64,000 nucleotides of DNA from Xenophilus sp. E41 (GCF_003671765.1 NZ_QPIB01000012.1:519366-583365); one strand, 5' to 3'; counted from the stretch's first letter, positions 8,521-17,101 are shown. The notes: generated from the sequence alone by a model not told the origin. Made by a program: numbers and translations.

Positions 8521-9873
8521 CTACTCGGCGCCGACCTCGATGGAACTGGCCCGAGCCGTGGAGGACGTCGCCCCCGGATCGACGCGGCCGAAGGCGTCAC
8601 CGAATCGCTCGAGCATCACCTGCTCGAAGGACACGCCCTCCGAGGCGAACCAACTCCCCGAACGCAGCCGGTAGGCCTGGTGCTTCGTTGGCGCGAGCGG
8701 CTCGATGCCGCGCGCAAGTGCCTTGGCACCGGCAAGCACAGTTCTTCGAAAGCGCACGATGGCGGCGTCAGAAGGCGACAGGTGCTCACGTGTGCGGTCG
8801 GCGATGCGGCCCTGGCTGTCCTGGATCATGGCGTCCTGTTCGGCCACGCCGCGCACGCCCGTGAAGCTGATGTGCTTCTGGTGCGCGCGGTCGATGAGGT
8901 ATTCATTCGATCGGTTGCGGATCGGGATGAAATTGGCGTCGACCTCGGCGATCACGCCATGCCCTTCCTTGAACCTGGCGACTTCGTCTTCCCCGAGCGG
9001 GCGCTCGGGGTTCCAGGCATAGGTGTAGATCCAGCAGTTCTCGTCGTCGATGGGCACCCACGTGTAACCGAAGTGCGTCTCACCCGGCAGCGTCGATGGT
9101 GTGGTGCTGTGCGATGGCAGAGCGAACTGGGCGCTGCGCCAGTAGCGTGTGCCTCCATCGGCGCGGCGCGCGCCGCCCACCACGAAACCCACCTCGTGCT
9201 CGAGGATGGAGAACTGCGGCAGCGGGTCCTCGCGGATCCAGCGCAAGCGCTTCTCGTCCGCTGGCGCGTCGGGGTTCGCGTTCGACGGCACGCTCGGTGC
9301 CGGCATGTGCAGGAACGAGAAGTGCGAGGTGTCGAGCGCCCCCTCGATGGACTGCGCCCAGTTGCACTCCTGCAGCTTCTTCGTGACGTACCGGTGGGAC
9401 TCGGGCAGCTCGGCGAAATCCAGCCGAGGCACCTCGGGCAGCTCGCGTGTCCACGGGTCCGGCCCCAGGTATGCCCATACCAGGCCCCCATGCTCGCGCG
9501 TGGGGTAGGCTTTCAGCCGCAAGGTGTCGTGATAGGTCGCACCCGGTGGCACATTCGGCAGCTCGACCGGGCGGCCCTGGCGGTCGAACTGCCAGCCATG
9601 GAACACACAACGGATGGCGCAGCTCTCGTTGCGGCCAAAGTACAGGTCCGCGCCGCGGTGCGGGCAGCGCGAATCCACCAGGCCCACAGCACCGTCGCTG
9701 TCCCGAAAGGCCACGAGCCGCTCGCCCAGGATATTCACACGCAGGGGCGCGCCATCCGGCTCGGGCAGTTCGCGCGAGAGCGCAACTGGCTGCCAGAAGC
9801 GCCGGAAGAACTGGCCCATCGGCGTCTGCCCACCGGTGCGGGTGAGCAGTTCGTTGTCTGCCTGAGTCAACAT
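8521..9873 (-). CDS. Rieske non-heme iron oxygenase, large subunit (phthalate 4,5-dioxygenase-like)
   Basis: A 450-residue aromatic-ring oxygenase. The Rieske 2Fe-2S ligands are Cys70, His72, Cys89 and His92. The catalytic site is visible as Asp181 with the iron ligands His184 and His189 (LDTSHFSFLH). The N-terminus MLTQADNELLTRTGGQTPMG is typical of the phthalate-dioxygenase-like group, which works with a separate VanB-type reductase, found here at 5615-6583. I chose the ATG at 9873, preceded by a GGAG ribosome-binding site, over upstream in-frame starts. It lies 11 bp from the isomerase stop. The true substrate is unknown; no dihydrodiol dehydrogenase or ring-cleavage gene accompanies it. 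Confidence 0.94.
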   Translation of the reverse strand: MLTQADNELLTRTGGQTPMGQFFRRFWQPVALSRELPEPDGAPLRVNILGERLVAFRDSDGAVGLVDSRCPHRGADLYFGRNESCAIRCVFHGWQFDRQGRPVELPNVPPGATYHDTLRLKAYPTREHGGLVWAYLGPDPWTRELPEVPRLDFAELPESHRYVTKKLQECNWAQSIEGALDTSHFSFLHMPAPSVPSNANPDAPADEKRLRWIREDPLPQFSILEHEVGFVVGGARRADGGTRYWRSAQFALPSHSTTPSTLPGETHFGYTWVPIDDENCWIYTYAWNPERPLGEDEVARFKEGHGVIAEVDANFIPIRNRSNEYLIDRAHQKHISFTGVRGVAEQDAMIQDSQGRIADRTREHLSPSDAAIVRFRRTVLAGAKALARGIEPLAPTKHQAYRLRSGSWFASEGVSFEQVMLERFGDAFGRVDPGATSSTARASSIEVGAE

Positions 9874-9884
9874 GTCGCTCTCCT

Positions 9885-10712
9885 TCAGTTCACATGCCCG
9901 AGCGCCGTCGGGTTGGCCGATGCGGCGCGTGGGTCGCGGATGCCATGGGCCTCGGCCCATCGCAGCGTGTCGAGGGTGTGCCCCGAGGGCGTGTATTCGC
10001 AGCCGATCCAGCCTTGCCAACCCAGGCGCTCGATGAGTTCGAAAAGGAACTGGAAACGGATCTCGCCCGTGCCTGGCTCATGGCGGCCCGGCACGCCGCC
10101 CACCTGGATGTGGCCGATGTGCGGCCACACTGCCTCGAGGCGTTCAGCGATCGCACCTTGTTCGGTCTGGATATGGAAGGTGTCGAAGCACAGCTTCACG
10201 TTGTCGCGCCCAAGCGCTTTCACCACCTCCACGCCCTCCTCGATGCGGTGATAGAGGAAGTCGGGGAAGCGTGCGCGGCAGCACGGCTCGAGGATGAGGA
10301 CCAGGCCGGCGCTTCGGGCATGGTCCGCAGCCCAGGCGATGTTCTCCTTGAAGAGGGCCATGCACCGGGCGCGGTCCAGGTCCTTGCCGATGTTGCCGGG
10401 CATCACATGGATCATGGGACCGCCGACCTGCACGGCGTAGTCGACGGCCGTGCGGATGCTCTCCCGGAATCGCTCCTCCTGGCCGGGCAGGGCGGCGTAG
10501 CCGCGCTCGCCACGGTCCCAGTCGAACGGCGCGAGGACCTGGACGAGCTGCAGACCGTTGGCCTCGAGACGCGCAGCGATCTCGCGGGCAGGGTACTCGT
10601 ACGGGAACGCGACTTCCACGCCCTTGAAGCCGGCGCGGGCCGCCGCCTCGTAGCGCTCGAGCATCGGCAATTCGGTGAAGAGCCACCGCAGGTTGGGATC
10701 GAATCGAAGCAT
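9885..10712 (-). CDS. hydroxypyruvate isomerase-like TIM-barrel protein
   Basis: A 275-residue AP-endonuclease-2/xylose-isomerase-fold protein close to the Hyi family: NLRWLFTELPMLERYEAAA at the N-terminus, FPYEYPAREIAARL, GERGYAALPGQEERFRE and the C-terminal GWIGCEYTPSG. Metal-binding Glu, Asp and His residues fall in ILEP, CFDTFHIQ and HIQVGG. As the first gene of an oxygenase operon it may isomerise a small oxo-acid or sugar-like product rather than hydroxypyruvate. The ATG at 10712 was chosen because it aligns with family N-termini. A second Hyi homologue (otnI) lies at 60629-61456. Confidence 0.85.
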   Translation of the reverse strand: MLRFDPNLRWLFTELPMLERYEAAARAGFKGVEVAFPYEYPAREIAARLEANGLQLVQVLAPFDWDRGERGYAALPGQEERFRESIRTAVDYAVQVGGPMIHVMPGNIGKDLDRARCMALFKENIAWAADHARSAGLVLILEPCCRARFPDFLYHRIEEGVEVVKALGRDNVKLCFDTFHIQTEQGAIAERLEAVWPHIGHIQVGGVPGRHEPGTGEIRFQFLFELIERLGWQGWIGCEYTPSGHTLDTLRWAEAHGIRDPRAASANPTALGHVN

Positions 10713-10809
10713 TGCTGCCAGAGTCCTTCTTCGTCGTGGGAAGGCGATCGTAGGAATGCGCAATTGCTAAGACAAGCTAGACTTTCTCAGGACGAATTGA
10801 GGTTTCCTT
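10713..10809. promoter_or_regulatory. divergent control region between oxygenase operon and LysR gene
   Basis: The 97-bp gap lies between two divergent starts and must carry both promoters. It contains the perfect palindrome gcaattgc (10760-10767) in an AT-richer stretch, a candidate part of the LysR binding site. No convincing -35/-10 pair was assigned. Confidence 0.5.
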
Positions 10810-11724
10810 ATGAATATCGGAAGCGTGTCGTTTCGACAGCTGCGTGCCTTCGTCGCTGTGGCAGACGCCGGCAGCTTCGCCATGGCCGCCCAGCGGCTCC
10901 ACCTGAGCCCCTCGGCCCTCAGCCTGCTGATCCGGGATCTTGAAAGGAACATGGGCGTGCGGCTGTTCGACCGCACGACGCGCTCGACCGTGCTGTCCGT
11001 CGCCGGCAGCGAGTTCTATCCCCTGGCACGTCAGGTGCTCGACGATCTGGCGCGCGCGCTGGAAAGCACGCAGGACCTCGAACAGAAGAAACGTGGCACG
11101 GTGCGCGTGGCCTGCACGCCGCTCTACGCGGCGACCATGCTGCCGGAGATGGTTCACCGCTACCGTCGCAAGTACCCGGCGATCGCCGTGTACGTGCTGG
11201 ACTCGCTCAACCAGCAGGCCACGGCCCGGGTCGTCAGCGGCGAGGCCGACCTGTGCATCGCCCCGCAGCGTGCGACGCCCCCGGAGCTGGTCCAGCAGAG
11301 CTTGATGCGCGATCGCATCCGCCTGGTGTGCCGCGCCGATCACCCCCTTGCTTCGCGTGCACGCGTGAGCTGGGCGCAGGCGCTGCAGCATCCGTTCGTG
11401 AGCCTTACCGCGGACTTCACCCACCGGCTGCAGGCGGATCTGTTCAAGCACTCCACGTCGCTGAGCCTGCAGCCCGCACACGAGGTGTCGTTCATCACCA
11501 CGGCGTTGGGAATGGTACGCAGCGGTTTCGGCGTGACGGCGCAGCCAAGCCGCGCCATGCCCCTGCTCGATTCGTTCGGGCTCGTGTCCCGCCGGCTCGT
11601 CTCACCTACGGTGGACCGGCTGCTCTCGCTCTTCCATCCCCGCAACCGGGCACTGTCTCCGGCGGCGGAGAGCTTCAAGGACTTCCTGTTCGACGAACTG
11701 GCGCAGGGTGGCGATACCCTGTGA
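10810..11724 (+). CDS. LysR-family transcriptional regulator of the oxygenase operon
   Basis: A 304-residue regulator. The winged helix-turn-helix spans about residues 5-65 (FRQLRAFVAVADAGSFAMAA, then LSPSALSLLIRDLERNMG), followed by a periplasmic-binding-protein-like effector domain (TVRVACTPLYAATMLPEM). It is divergent from the isomerase-oxygenase operon across 97 bp, the standard LysR arrangement, so it is probably the aromatic-acid-responsive activator of that operon and autoregulated (inference from layout). Confidence 0.93.
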   Translation: MNIGSVSFRQLRAFVAVADAGSFAMAAQRLHLSPSALSLLIRDLERNMGVRLFDRTTRSTVLSVAGSEFYPLARQVLDDLARALESTQDLEQKKRGTVRVACTPLYAATMLPEMVHRYRRKYPAIAVYVLDSLNQQATARVVSGEADLCIAPQRATPPELVQQSLMRDRIRLVCRADHPLASRARVSWAQALQHPFVSLTADFTHRLQADLFKHSTSLSLQPAHEVSFITTALGMVRSGFGVTAQPSRAMPLLDSFGLVSRRLVSPTVDRLLSLFHPRNRALSPAAESFKDFLFDELAQGGDTL

Positions 11725-11807
11725 AGGCTGCGCAGCGACGCTGGCCCAGCCTACCGGCAGAGAACCATGTCAGGCCGCAGCCGGCGCCCTGTTGGCGGAC
11801 GAACTGC

Positions 11808-11829
11808 CCCGGCCGCCGAGTCGGCCGGG
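11808..11829. terminator. GC-rich hairpin between lysR and receiver gene
   Basis: cccggccg and cggccggg form a perfect 8-bp stem around a 6-base loop between two convergent genes. There is no U-tract, so it could be a weak or Rho-assisted terminator. Confidence 0.4.
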
Positions 11830-11840
11830 CCCGCGGGCAC

Positions 11841-12227
11841 TCAAGCCGCCCCCGGCGCCGAGAGCCGGTTGCAGTAGTCGATGAAGGCCTCGAGCTCGTT
11901 GGACTTGTCGAAGACGGCGTCGGCACCGGCCTCGCGGCAGCGACGCCGCATGTCGGCGGTGGCGTAGTTGCTCAGCACCACCGCCCGCTGCGAGGGGCCG
12001 CGTGCCCGCAGGTGACGCAGCACGCCCAGGCCCGAGCCCTGTGCCAGGAACAGGTCGACCACCGCGAGGTCCCAGGCACCGGCGTGCGCGACCAGCCACC
12101 GCGCCGCGTCGTCCTCGCCACCCGCGTCGGCCACCACTTGGGCGGCGGCCAGTTCTTCGAGGGTGGGAATGAGGCTGTCGCGGATGGTGGCGTTGTCTTC
12201 GACGAGAAAGATGCGGAGGGCGGGCAT
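11841..12227 (-). CDS. stand-alone response regulator receiver protein (paralogue 1)
   Basis: A 128-residue single receiver domain with no output domain. The acidic pair Glu10-Asp11 (LVEDN), the phospho-acceptor Asp58 (VVDLFL) and the lysine in FDKSNE are present. Such proteins act by protein-protein contact in chemotaxis-like or phosphorelay circuits. No histidine kinase is nearby. It is strongly similar to the receiver at 17098-17490, with shared GSGLGVL, NYATAD and GADAVFDKSNEL blocks, so the two are recent paralogues. The neighbours give no functional hint. Confidence 0.9.
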   Translation of the reverse strand: MPALRIFLVEDNATIRDSLIPTLEELAAAQVVADAGGEDDAARWLVAHAGAWDLAVVDLFLAQGSGLGVLRHLRARGPSQRAVVLSNYATADMRRRCREAGADAVFDKSNELEAFIDYCNRLSAPGAA

Positions 12228-12337
12228 GGACGAGGGAACGACAGTGAACGTTAACCTCGATGTCCACCGCGACGTGGGCGCCGCGTACGCCGGCTGGGGT
12301 CGGACGCCGCCTACGACGGACGGCAGGGCCGAGCGCC

Positions 12338-12631
12338 TCAGCTTTTCCTGGAAGGCGGGGTGCCGCCGGCGCTCTGGCCCAGTTCGTCGTGCACCTGCTG
12401 CAGCCGGTCCACCGACTCGCTCAGTTGTTTCTCGACCTCGACGCTCTGGTCCAGCGCCTGGGCGACTTCGCCGACCTGCACGTGGTCGGGCAGCTTCTCC
12501 TCCAGCACCGTGTTGACCACGGCCAGGTTGTCCGCCGCCTGGCGGATCTCGGCGGCCACTTCCTTGGCCTTGTCGATCGTCTGTTCCAGCGAGGCCTGCG
12601 CGTCGGCGGCCTGCTTCTTCTCAGGGCTCAT
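12338..12631 (-). CDS. small coiled-coil protein of unknown function
   Basis: A 97-residue, highly charged, helical protein without signal peptide or membrane segment. Heptad-like patterning runs through most of it (LEQTIDKAKEVAAEIRQAA, later VEKQLSESVDRLQQVHDELG), predicting a coiled coil. The ATG at 12631 is the first sensible start; the upstream open frame lacks coding character. I recognise no family. It is transcribed toward the receiver gene with a 110-bp gap and is divergent from the pirin gene. Confidence 0.65.
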   Translation of the reverse strand: MSPEKKQAADAQASLEQTIDKAKEVAAEIRQAADNLAVVNTVLEEKLPDHVQVGEVAQALDQSVEVEKQLSESVDRLQQVHDELGQSAGGTPPSRKS

Positions 12632-12859
12632 GCATGCTCCTGCAGCGGCGCATCGCCGTGCGAAGGGGCGATGGTAGCGCCGCGCCAGCGCGGCGGGTAC
12701 CTCAAAAGACGCAGCGGCGCGGCGGCGCCACGGGCCGATCGTTCCATGGGTGCACCGGGCCGTCCTGCCCGCGGGGCTTCCACAATCGGCGCCCAGGCCC
12801 CATCTTCGGGGCATGGCGTGGCAGTCCGGCCGCGCAGTTCGTCTTCCAGGATCCCTGCC

Positions 12860-13909
12860 ATGTCCAGTTCCCCCGTGCTCCAGGTCCGGCCCCTCGGCTT
12901 CCCGTGGGCCACCGTCGACCCTTTCCTCTTCTGTGCGTACCACGACGACGCTTACCCGCGCGCCGATGCGCAGATGCGCCCGGACGCGCCGCTCGAAGGC
13001 CGCGAGATCGGTGCCGACTTCAGCCGCAAGGACGGCTGGAGCATGTACCACGGCGAAGCGGTGCCCGGCTTTCCCGGCCATCCGCACCGCGGCTTCGAGA
13101 CCGTGACCATCGTGCGCCGAGGCCTGATCGACCATGCCGACTCGCTGGGCGCGGCGGCGCGCTTCGGCCGCGGCGACGTGCAGTGGCTCACCGCCGGCCG
13201 CGGCATCCAGCATTCGGAGATGTTCCCGCTGCTCAACCAGGAGACCGACAACCCGCTGGAGCTGTTCCAGATCTGGCTGAACCTGCCGGCGCGCAACAAG
13301 ATGGTCGAGCCGCACTTCACCATGTTCTGGGCCGACCGCATCCCGCGCCTGGCGGCCACCGACGCCGACGGCCGCCGCACCGACGTGAGCGTGATCGCCG
13401 GCCGCCTGCAGCCCGAGGCGGACGGCGCCGCGCCGATCGATCCGCTGGCGCCGCCGCCCGATTCGTGGGCCGCGCAGGCGGACTCGGACGTGGCCATCTG
13501 GACGCTGCGCATGGACCCCGGCGCGCGCTGGACGCTGCCGGCCGCCGCGGGCGAGGGCACGCGCCGCACGCTGTACTTCTTCAAGGGCCAGCAGGTGACC
13601 GTCGGCGGCCAGGCGGTGCAGGGGCCGGCAGCCATCGCGCTGCAGGCCGACGTGCCGGTGGAACTGGTGAACGGCGATGCGGCGGAAGGCGAGTTCCTGC
13701 TGCTGCAGGGCCGTCCCATCGCCGAGCCGGTGGCCCAGTACGGCCCCTTCGTGATGAACACGCAGGCCGAGATCATGCAGGCCATGAACGACTACCGCCG
13801 CACCCAGTTCGGCGGCTGGCCCTGGCCCGACCATGCGCCGGTGCACGGGCGCGACCCGGCGCGCTTCGCCCGCCATCCGGACGGGCGGCGCGAGGAAGCG
13901 GCGGCCTGA
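12860..13909 (+). CDS. pirin family protein
   Basis: A 349-residue bicupin. The N-terminal cupin holds the pirin motif HPHRGFETVTIV (metal-binding His near residues 74-76) and the downstream HSE in GIQHSEMFPL; the C-terminal cupin starts near residue 215 (TLYFFKGQQVTV). The length is greater than the usual 230-300 residues because of an insertion around 190-215. Bacterial pirins are iron-dependent; some have quercetinase activity and others regulate metabolism, and the role here is unknown. It lies just upstream of the merR gene on the same strand but is separated by that gene's own promoter. Confidence 0.9.
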   Translation: MSSSPVLQVRPLGFPWATVDPFLFCAYHDDAYPRADAQMRPDAPLEGREIGADFSRKDGWSMYHGEAVPGFPGHPHRGFETVTIVRRGLIDHADSLGAAARFGRGDVQWLTAGRGIQHSEMFPLLNQETDNPLELFQIWLNLPARNKMVEPHFTMFWADRIPRLAATDADGRRTDVSVIAGRLQPEADGAAPIDPLAPPPDSWAAQADSDVAIWTLRMDPGARWTLPAAAGEGTRRTLYFFKGQQVTVGGQAVQGPAAIALQADVPVELVNGDAAEGEFLLLQGRPIAEPVAQYGPFVMNTQAEIMQAMNDYRRTQFGGWPWPDHAPVHGRDPARFARHPDGRREEAAA

Positions 13910-13921
13910 AGCATTTTTCGC

Positions 13922-13952
13922 TTGACCTGGAGTGCACTCCAACTCCTAGCAT
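13922..13952 (+). promoter_or_regulatory. MerR-type promoter with 19-bp spacer and central palindrome
   Basis: A -35 box TTGACC (13922-13927) and a -10 box TAGCAT (13947-13952) are separated by exactly 19 bp. The spacer contains the perfect 14-bp palindrome tggagtgcactcca (13928-13941). Long spacers with a central dyad are the signature of promoters twisted open by MerR-family activators. The expected start point is about 13959, so the promoter should drive the regulator itself and the GAF gene. Confidence 0.85.
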
Positions 13953-13958
13953 GGGGGC

Positions 13959-14486
13959 ATGAGCTCTTCCCCCGCCCCTTGCCACGCTTCCGCCACCCCC
14001 GTCGGCGCATCGCCGTCGGAGGGTGTCAATCCCTCCCCGCTGCTGCACATGACCATCGGCCAGGTGTCGCGCGCGACCGGCATGTCGGCCGACACCCTGC
14101 GCTACTACGAGCGCATGGCCCTGCTGGCGCCGCCGCGCGATGCGGGCCGCCGGCGCCACTATGGCCCGCAGGACCTGCTGACGCTGAGCTTCGTCGCCCG
14201 CATGCGCGCCACCGACATGCCGCTGGCCGAGATCCGGACTTACCTGGCACTGGCCGCGCAGGGCGACGCCACGGCCGAGGCGCGCCGCGCCCTGCTCGAG
14301 GCGCACCGCACGCGCGTGCAGGCGCAGCTCAAGGCCTCGGCCGAAGCGCTGGAGGTGATCGACTTCAAGCTCCAGCATTTCGATGAGCTGTCGCGCAAGA
14401 TCAAGCTGGCCACGGCCGACGCGCAGCCCGGCGCCTTCAAACTGCCGGCGTCGCGCGGCGCGCGCGATGAGGCGGCGGCGGCCTGA
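13959..14486 (+). CDS. MerR-family transcriptional regulator
   Basis: A 175-residue regulator. The winged helix-turn-helix starts at about residue 31 (MTIGQVSRATGMSADTLRYYE) and is followed by a dimerisation helix (about 110-150). There is no metal-binding cysteine cluster, so it resembles aldehyde- or redox-responsive MerR proteins such as AdhR/NmlR rather than metal sensors. The first 30 residues are low in complexity and absent from relatives, so the true start may be the ATG at 14049. The ATG at 13959 coincides with the predicted transcription start and would give a leaderless message. It is probably autoregulated through the promoter just upstream. Confidence 0.9.
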   Translation: MSSSPAPCHASATPVGASPSEGVNPSPLLHMTIGQVSRATGMSADTLRYYERMALLAPPRDAGRRRHYGPQDLLTLSFVARMRATDMPLAEIRTYLALAAQGDATAEARRALLEAHRTRVQAQLKASAEALEVIDFKLQHFDELSRKIKLATADAQPGAFKLPASRGARDEAAAA

Positions 14487-14561
14487 TCCCGGCGGGGCGC
14501 GCGCAAGTGGCGATGCGCACTGACGCGCGCCCCTGGCCCGCAAGTCGCCACAATCGGGGCC

Positions 14562-15035
14562 ATGTCCCCCTCCCTCTACGCCACCCTCGACCCGCTGCGT
14601 GCAGCGCTCCAGCGCGAGGGCCTGGCCGGGGGCCTGCGCTTTCTGAACGCGCGCGTGCCGCACCGCTACACGGCCGCCTACCGGGTGCAGCAGGACACGC
14701 TGGTCAACCTCGACCTGTATGACAAGGCCGGCGAGGTGCGGCCCGAGTTCCTCGCTTCGGTGCCCTTCGAGGACAGCTTCTGCCAGTTCGTGCTGCGCGA
14801 CGGCGAGTTCCGCACCGGATGCAGCGCCCAGGATGCGCGCCTGGACGGCCACCGCTACCAGGGCGTGATGGGCGCCTACCACGGCGTGCCGCTGGTGGAC
14901 GACGACGGCGGCCTGTTCGGCACGCTGTGCCACTTCGACACGGACGACCGGCCGCTGCCGGACGAGGAATTCGTCTTCCTGCAGAAGGCCGCACGCCTGA
15001 TGTCGGCGGTGGTGACGCGCCAGGTCGGCCGCTGA
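14562..15035 (+). CDS. GAF domain-containing protein
   Basis: A 157-residue soluble protein made of one GAF domain. The core FEDSFCQFVLRDGEFRTGCS (about residues 67-86) and VPLVDDDGGLFGTLCHFD (about 108-125) are typical of the stand-alone GAF proteins that bind small ligands or sense redox state. Cys73 and Cys86 could be redox-active, but this is inference. It lies 75 bp downstream of merR on the same strand and is the only gene that could share its promoter. It converges on mntH with 6 bp between stops. Confidence 0.85.
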   Translation: MSPSLYATLDPLRAALQREGLAGGLRFLNARVPHRYTAAYRVQQDTLVNLDLYDKAGEVRPEFLASVPFEDSFCQFVLRDGEFRTGCSAQDARLDGHRYQGVMGAYHGVPLVDDDGGLFGTLCHFDTDDRPLPDEEFVFLQKAARLMSAVVTRQVGR

Positions 15036-15041
15036 GCCCGG

Positions 15042-16364
15042 CTACAGGCCACCGACCACCGACGCGACCAGCCACACGTTGGCGGCGCCGATCGTTGCGA
15101 ACAGCGTCCACGCCACCGCACGCAGCACCGGGCCGTTGGCGAAATCGCCCATCAGCGCGCGGTCGCTGGTGAATCGGATCAGCGGCCAGATCGCGAAGGG
15201 CAGCTGGAAGCTCAACACCACCTGGCTGAGCACCAGCATCTTGCCCACCCCACCATCGCCGAACCACCACACGCCCACGAAGGCCGGCACCAGTGCCAGC
15301 GCGCGGGTGATCAGGCGACGCTGCCAGCAGGGAATCTTCAGGTCGAGAAAACCTTCCATGATGATCTGGCCCGCGATCGTGCCGGTGAAGGTGGAGCTCT
15401 GCCCCGAGGCCAGCAGCGCGATGCCGAAGAGCGTGGCCGCCAGCGCGCTGCCGACGATGGGCTCGATGAGGCGGTAGGCGTCCTCGATCTCGGCCACCTC
15501 GCGATGGCCGCTGCCGTGGAAGGCGCTGGCGGCCAGGATCAGGATCGCCGCGTTGACGAACAGCGCCAGGGTGAGCGAGATGACCGCGTCCAGCGTGCCG
15601 AGCGTGACGGCCTCGCGCCTGGCGGCCTCGGTCTTCGCCACCAGGCGCGTCTGCACGATCGACGAATGCAGGTACAGGTTGTGCGGCATCACCGTGGCGC
15701 CGACGATGCCGATGGCCAGGTACAGCGCGCCCGGCTGCTGCAGCCGCTCCAGGCTGGGGCCGAAGCCCATCGCGACGCCGAACCAGTTGGGCTGCGACAT
15801 CGCCAGCTCGACCACGAAGCAGCCGGCGATGGTCGTGACCAGGGCGAGCACGATCGCCTCGACACGGCGAAAGCCCGCGCCCTGCAGGCCGAGGATCAGC
15901 AGGGTGTCGAAGGCCGTGATGGCGATGCCGACCGGAATCGACACGCCGAAGAGCAGGTGCAGCGCCAGCGCGCTGCCCAGCACCTCGGCCAGGTCGCAGG
16001 CCACGATGGCCAGCTCGGCACCGAGCCACAGAAAACGGTTGGTACGCGGGCCATAGTGGTCGCGGCAGGCGCGCGCCAGGTCCTTGCCGGCCACCAGGCC
16101 CAGGCGCACGCACAGCGTCTGCAGCAGCATGGCCGCCAGGCTGGCCAGCAGCACCACGAAGAGCAGGCCGTAGCCGAAGCGCGAGCCGGCCTCGATGTCG
16201 GTGGCCCAATTGCCGGGGTCCATGTAGCCGACCGACACCAGCAGCCCCGGCCCGGCGAAGCGCAGCAGCTTCTTCCACAGCGGCAGCCCCGGATCGACCG
16301 CCACGCTGCCCTTGACTTCGGACGGGCAGAACGGGGCGGTGGCGGTTCGGGGCAGACGGTACAT
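15042..16364 (-). CDS. mntH: Nramp family divalent metal transporter (MntH)
   Basis: A 440-residue inner-membrane proton-coupled Mn2+/Fe2+ importer. About eleven hydrophobic helices are visible. The metal-site motifs are DPGN in GYMDPGNWATD (TM1, near residue 50) and MPHNLYLHSS (TM6, near 215), both intact. The N-terminal 25 residues are hydrophilic. No recognisable Mur/MntR or Fur site or Mn-sensing leader was seen upstream; the upstream gap instead contains a repeat of family A. It is convergent with the GAF gene. Confidence 0.95.
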   Translation of the reverse strand: MYRLPRTATAPFCPSEVKGSVAVDPGLPLWKKLLRFAGPGLLVSVGYMDPGNWATDIEAGSRFGYGLLFVVLLASLAAMLLQTLCVRLGLVAGKDLARACRDHYGPRTNRFLWLGAELAIVACDLAEVLGSALALHLLFGVSIPVGIAITAFDTLLILGLQGAGFRRVEAIVLALVTTIAGCFVVELAMSQPNWFGVAMGFGPSLERLQQPGALYLAIGIVGATVMPHNLYLHSSIVQTRLVAKTEAARREAVTLGTLDAVISLTLALFVNAAILILAASAFHGSGHREVAEIEDAYRLIEPIVGSALAATLFGIALLASGQSSTFTGTIAGQIIMEGFLDLKIPCWQRRLITRALALVPAFVGVWWFGDGGVGKMLVLSQVVLSFQLPFAIWPLIRFTSDRALMGDFANGPVLRAVAWTLFATIGAANVWLVASVVGGL

Positions 16365-16410
16365 CGGCGTCGATCATAGGAGCAGACGCCGGTGCCGCGG
16401 CTTGGCAATC

Positions 16411-16470
16411 GCTATTGTTTTGATAGCTGCCGGCGCTCGCCCCGCGGGCGCTGCAGGCCAATTCGGTCGG
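16411..16470 (+). repeat. intergenic repeat family A
   Basis: The copy opens with gctattgttttgatagc (inverted gctat/atagc), followed by a GC-rich hairpin cggcgctcgccccgcgggcgctg and the tail caggccaattcgg. It fills the gap between the mntH start and the glycosylase stop. Confidence 0.8.
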
Positions 16471-16477
16471 TGATCGC

Positions 16478-17101
16478 TCAGCGCGCCCGGCGCGCCGCCG
16501 CCGGGAAGGGCCGGCTCAGGAAGCGCGAGCCCTGTTCGCCGAAGCGCCAGTGCATCTCCACCGCCTTGCTGATGCCGATGCGGGGGCCGACCTGCACGAG
16601 CACCGGCGGCGCGGCCTCGGCGGCCAGCAGCTCGAAGGGCGGCGCATCGAGCCGATGGCCGTTGAAGCTCGCGTCCACGCCCAGGGCCTGCCCGACGCGG
16701 CCGGGGCCGGCAGCCAGCAGGCGCTCGTCTTCCACGCCGCGGCGGTGGCGCATCGTGGCCAGGCCGTGCGTGGGCTGCAGCGCGCGGATCAGCACCCCGG
16801 CGCCGTGGCCTTCCTCGCGGCAGACGAAGTTGAGGCACCAGTGGATGCCGTAGGAGCGGTACACGTAGGCCCGGCCGGGCGGTCCGAACATCGCGGCGTT
16901 GCGCAGCGTGGGACCGCCGTAGGTGTGCGAGGCCGGGTCGTCGCGGTCGTAAGCCTCGGTCTCGACGATGCGCCCACCCACGCCGTCGACCAGCACCGTG
17001 ACGCCGATCAGCGCGCGCGCGACCTCCTCGGACGGGCGGCCGAAATCCAGCCCGGCCAGAAGGTGGCCGCTCGTGCGCTGTCCGTCGGACCCGGCTGTCA
17101 C
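16478..17101 (-). CDS. DNA-3-methyladenine glycosylase (AAG/MPG family)
   Basis: A base-excision repair enzyme of about 207 residues that removes alkylated purines. The AAG-family blocks are visible: GRIVETEAYDRDDPASHTYGG (catalytic Glu in ETEAY), YVYRSYGIHWCLN and the C-terminal RIGISKA..RF. The frame stays open to an ATG at 17140, but a GTG at 17101 overlaps the stop of the upstream receiver (GTGA), the usual coupled arrangement, and gives a normal family length. It therefore appears to form a two-gene operon with the receiver, although the functional link is obscure. Confidence 0.9.
   Translation of the reverse strand: MTAGSDGQRTSGHLLAGLDFGRPSEEVARALIGVTVLVDGVGGRIVETEAYDRDDPASHTYGGPTLRNAAMFGPPGRAYVYRSYGIHWCLNFVCREEGHGAGVLIRALQPTHGLATMRHRRGVEDERLLAAGPGRVGQALGVDASFNGHRLDAPPFELLAAEAAPPVLVQVGPRIGISKAVEMHWRFGEQGSRFLSRPFPAAARRAR

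Noticed and set aside
12338-13942. Minus-strand frame running through the pirin gene
   Set aside because: Only the last 97 codons, from the ATG at 12631, look like protein; the rest is antisense to pirin.
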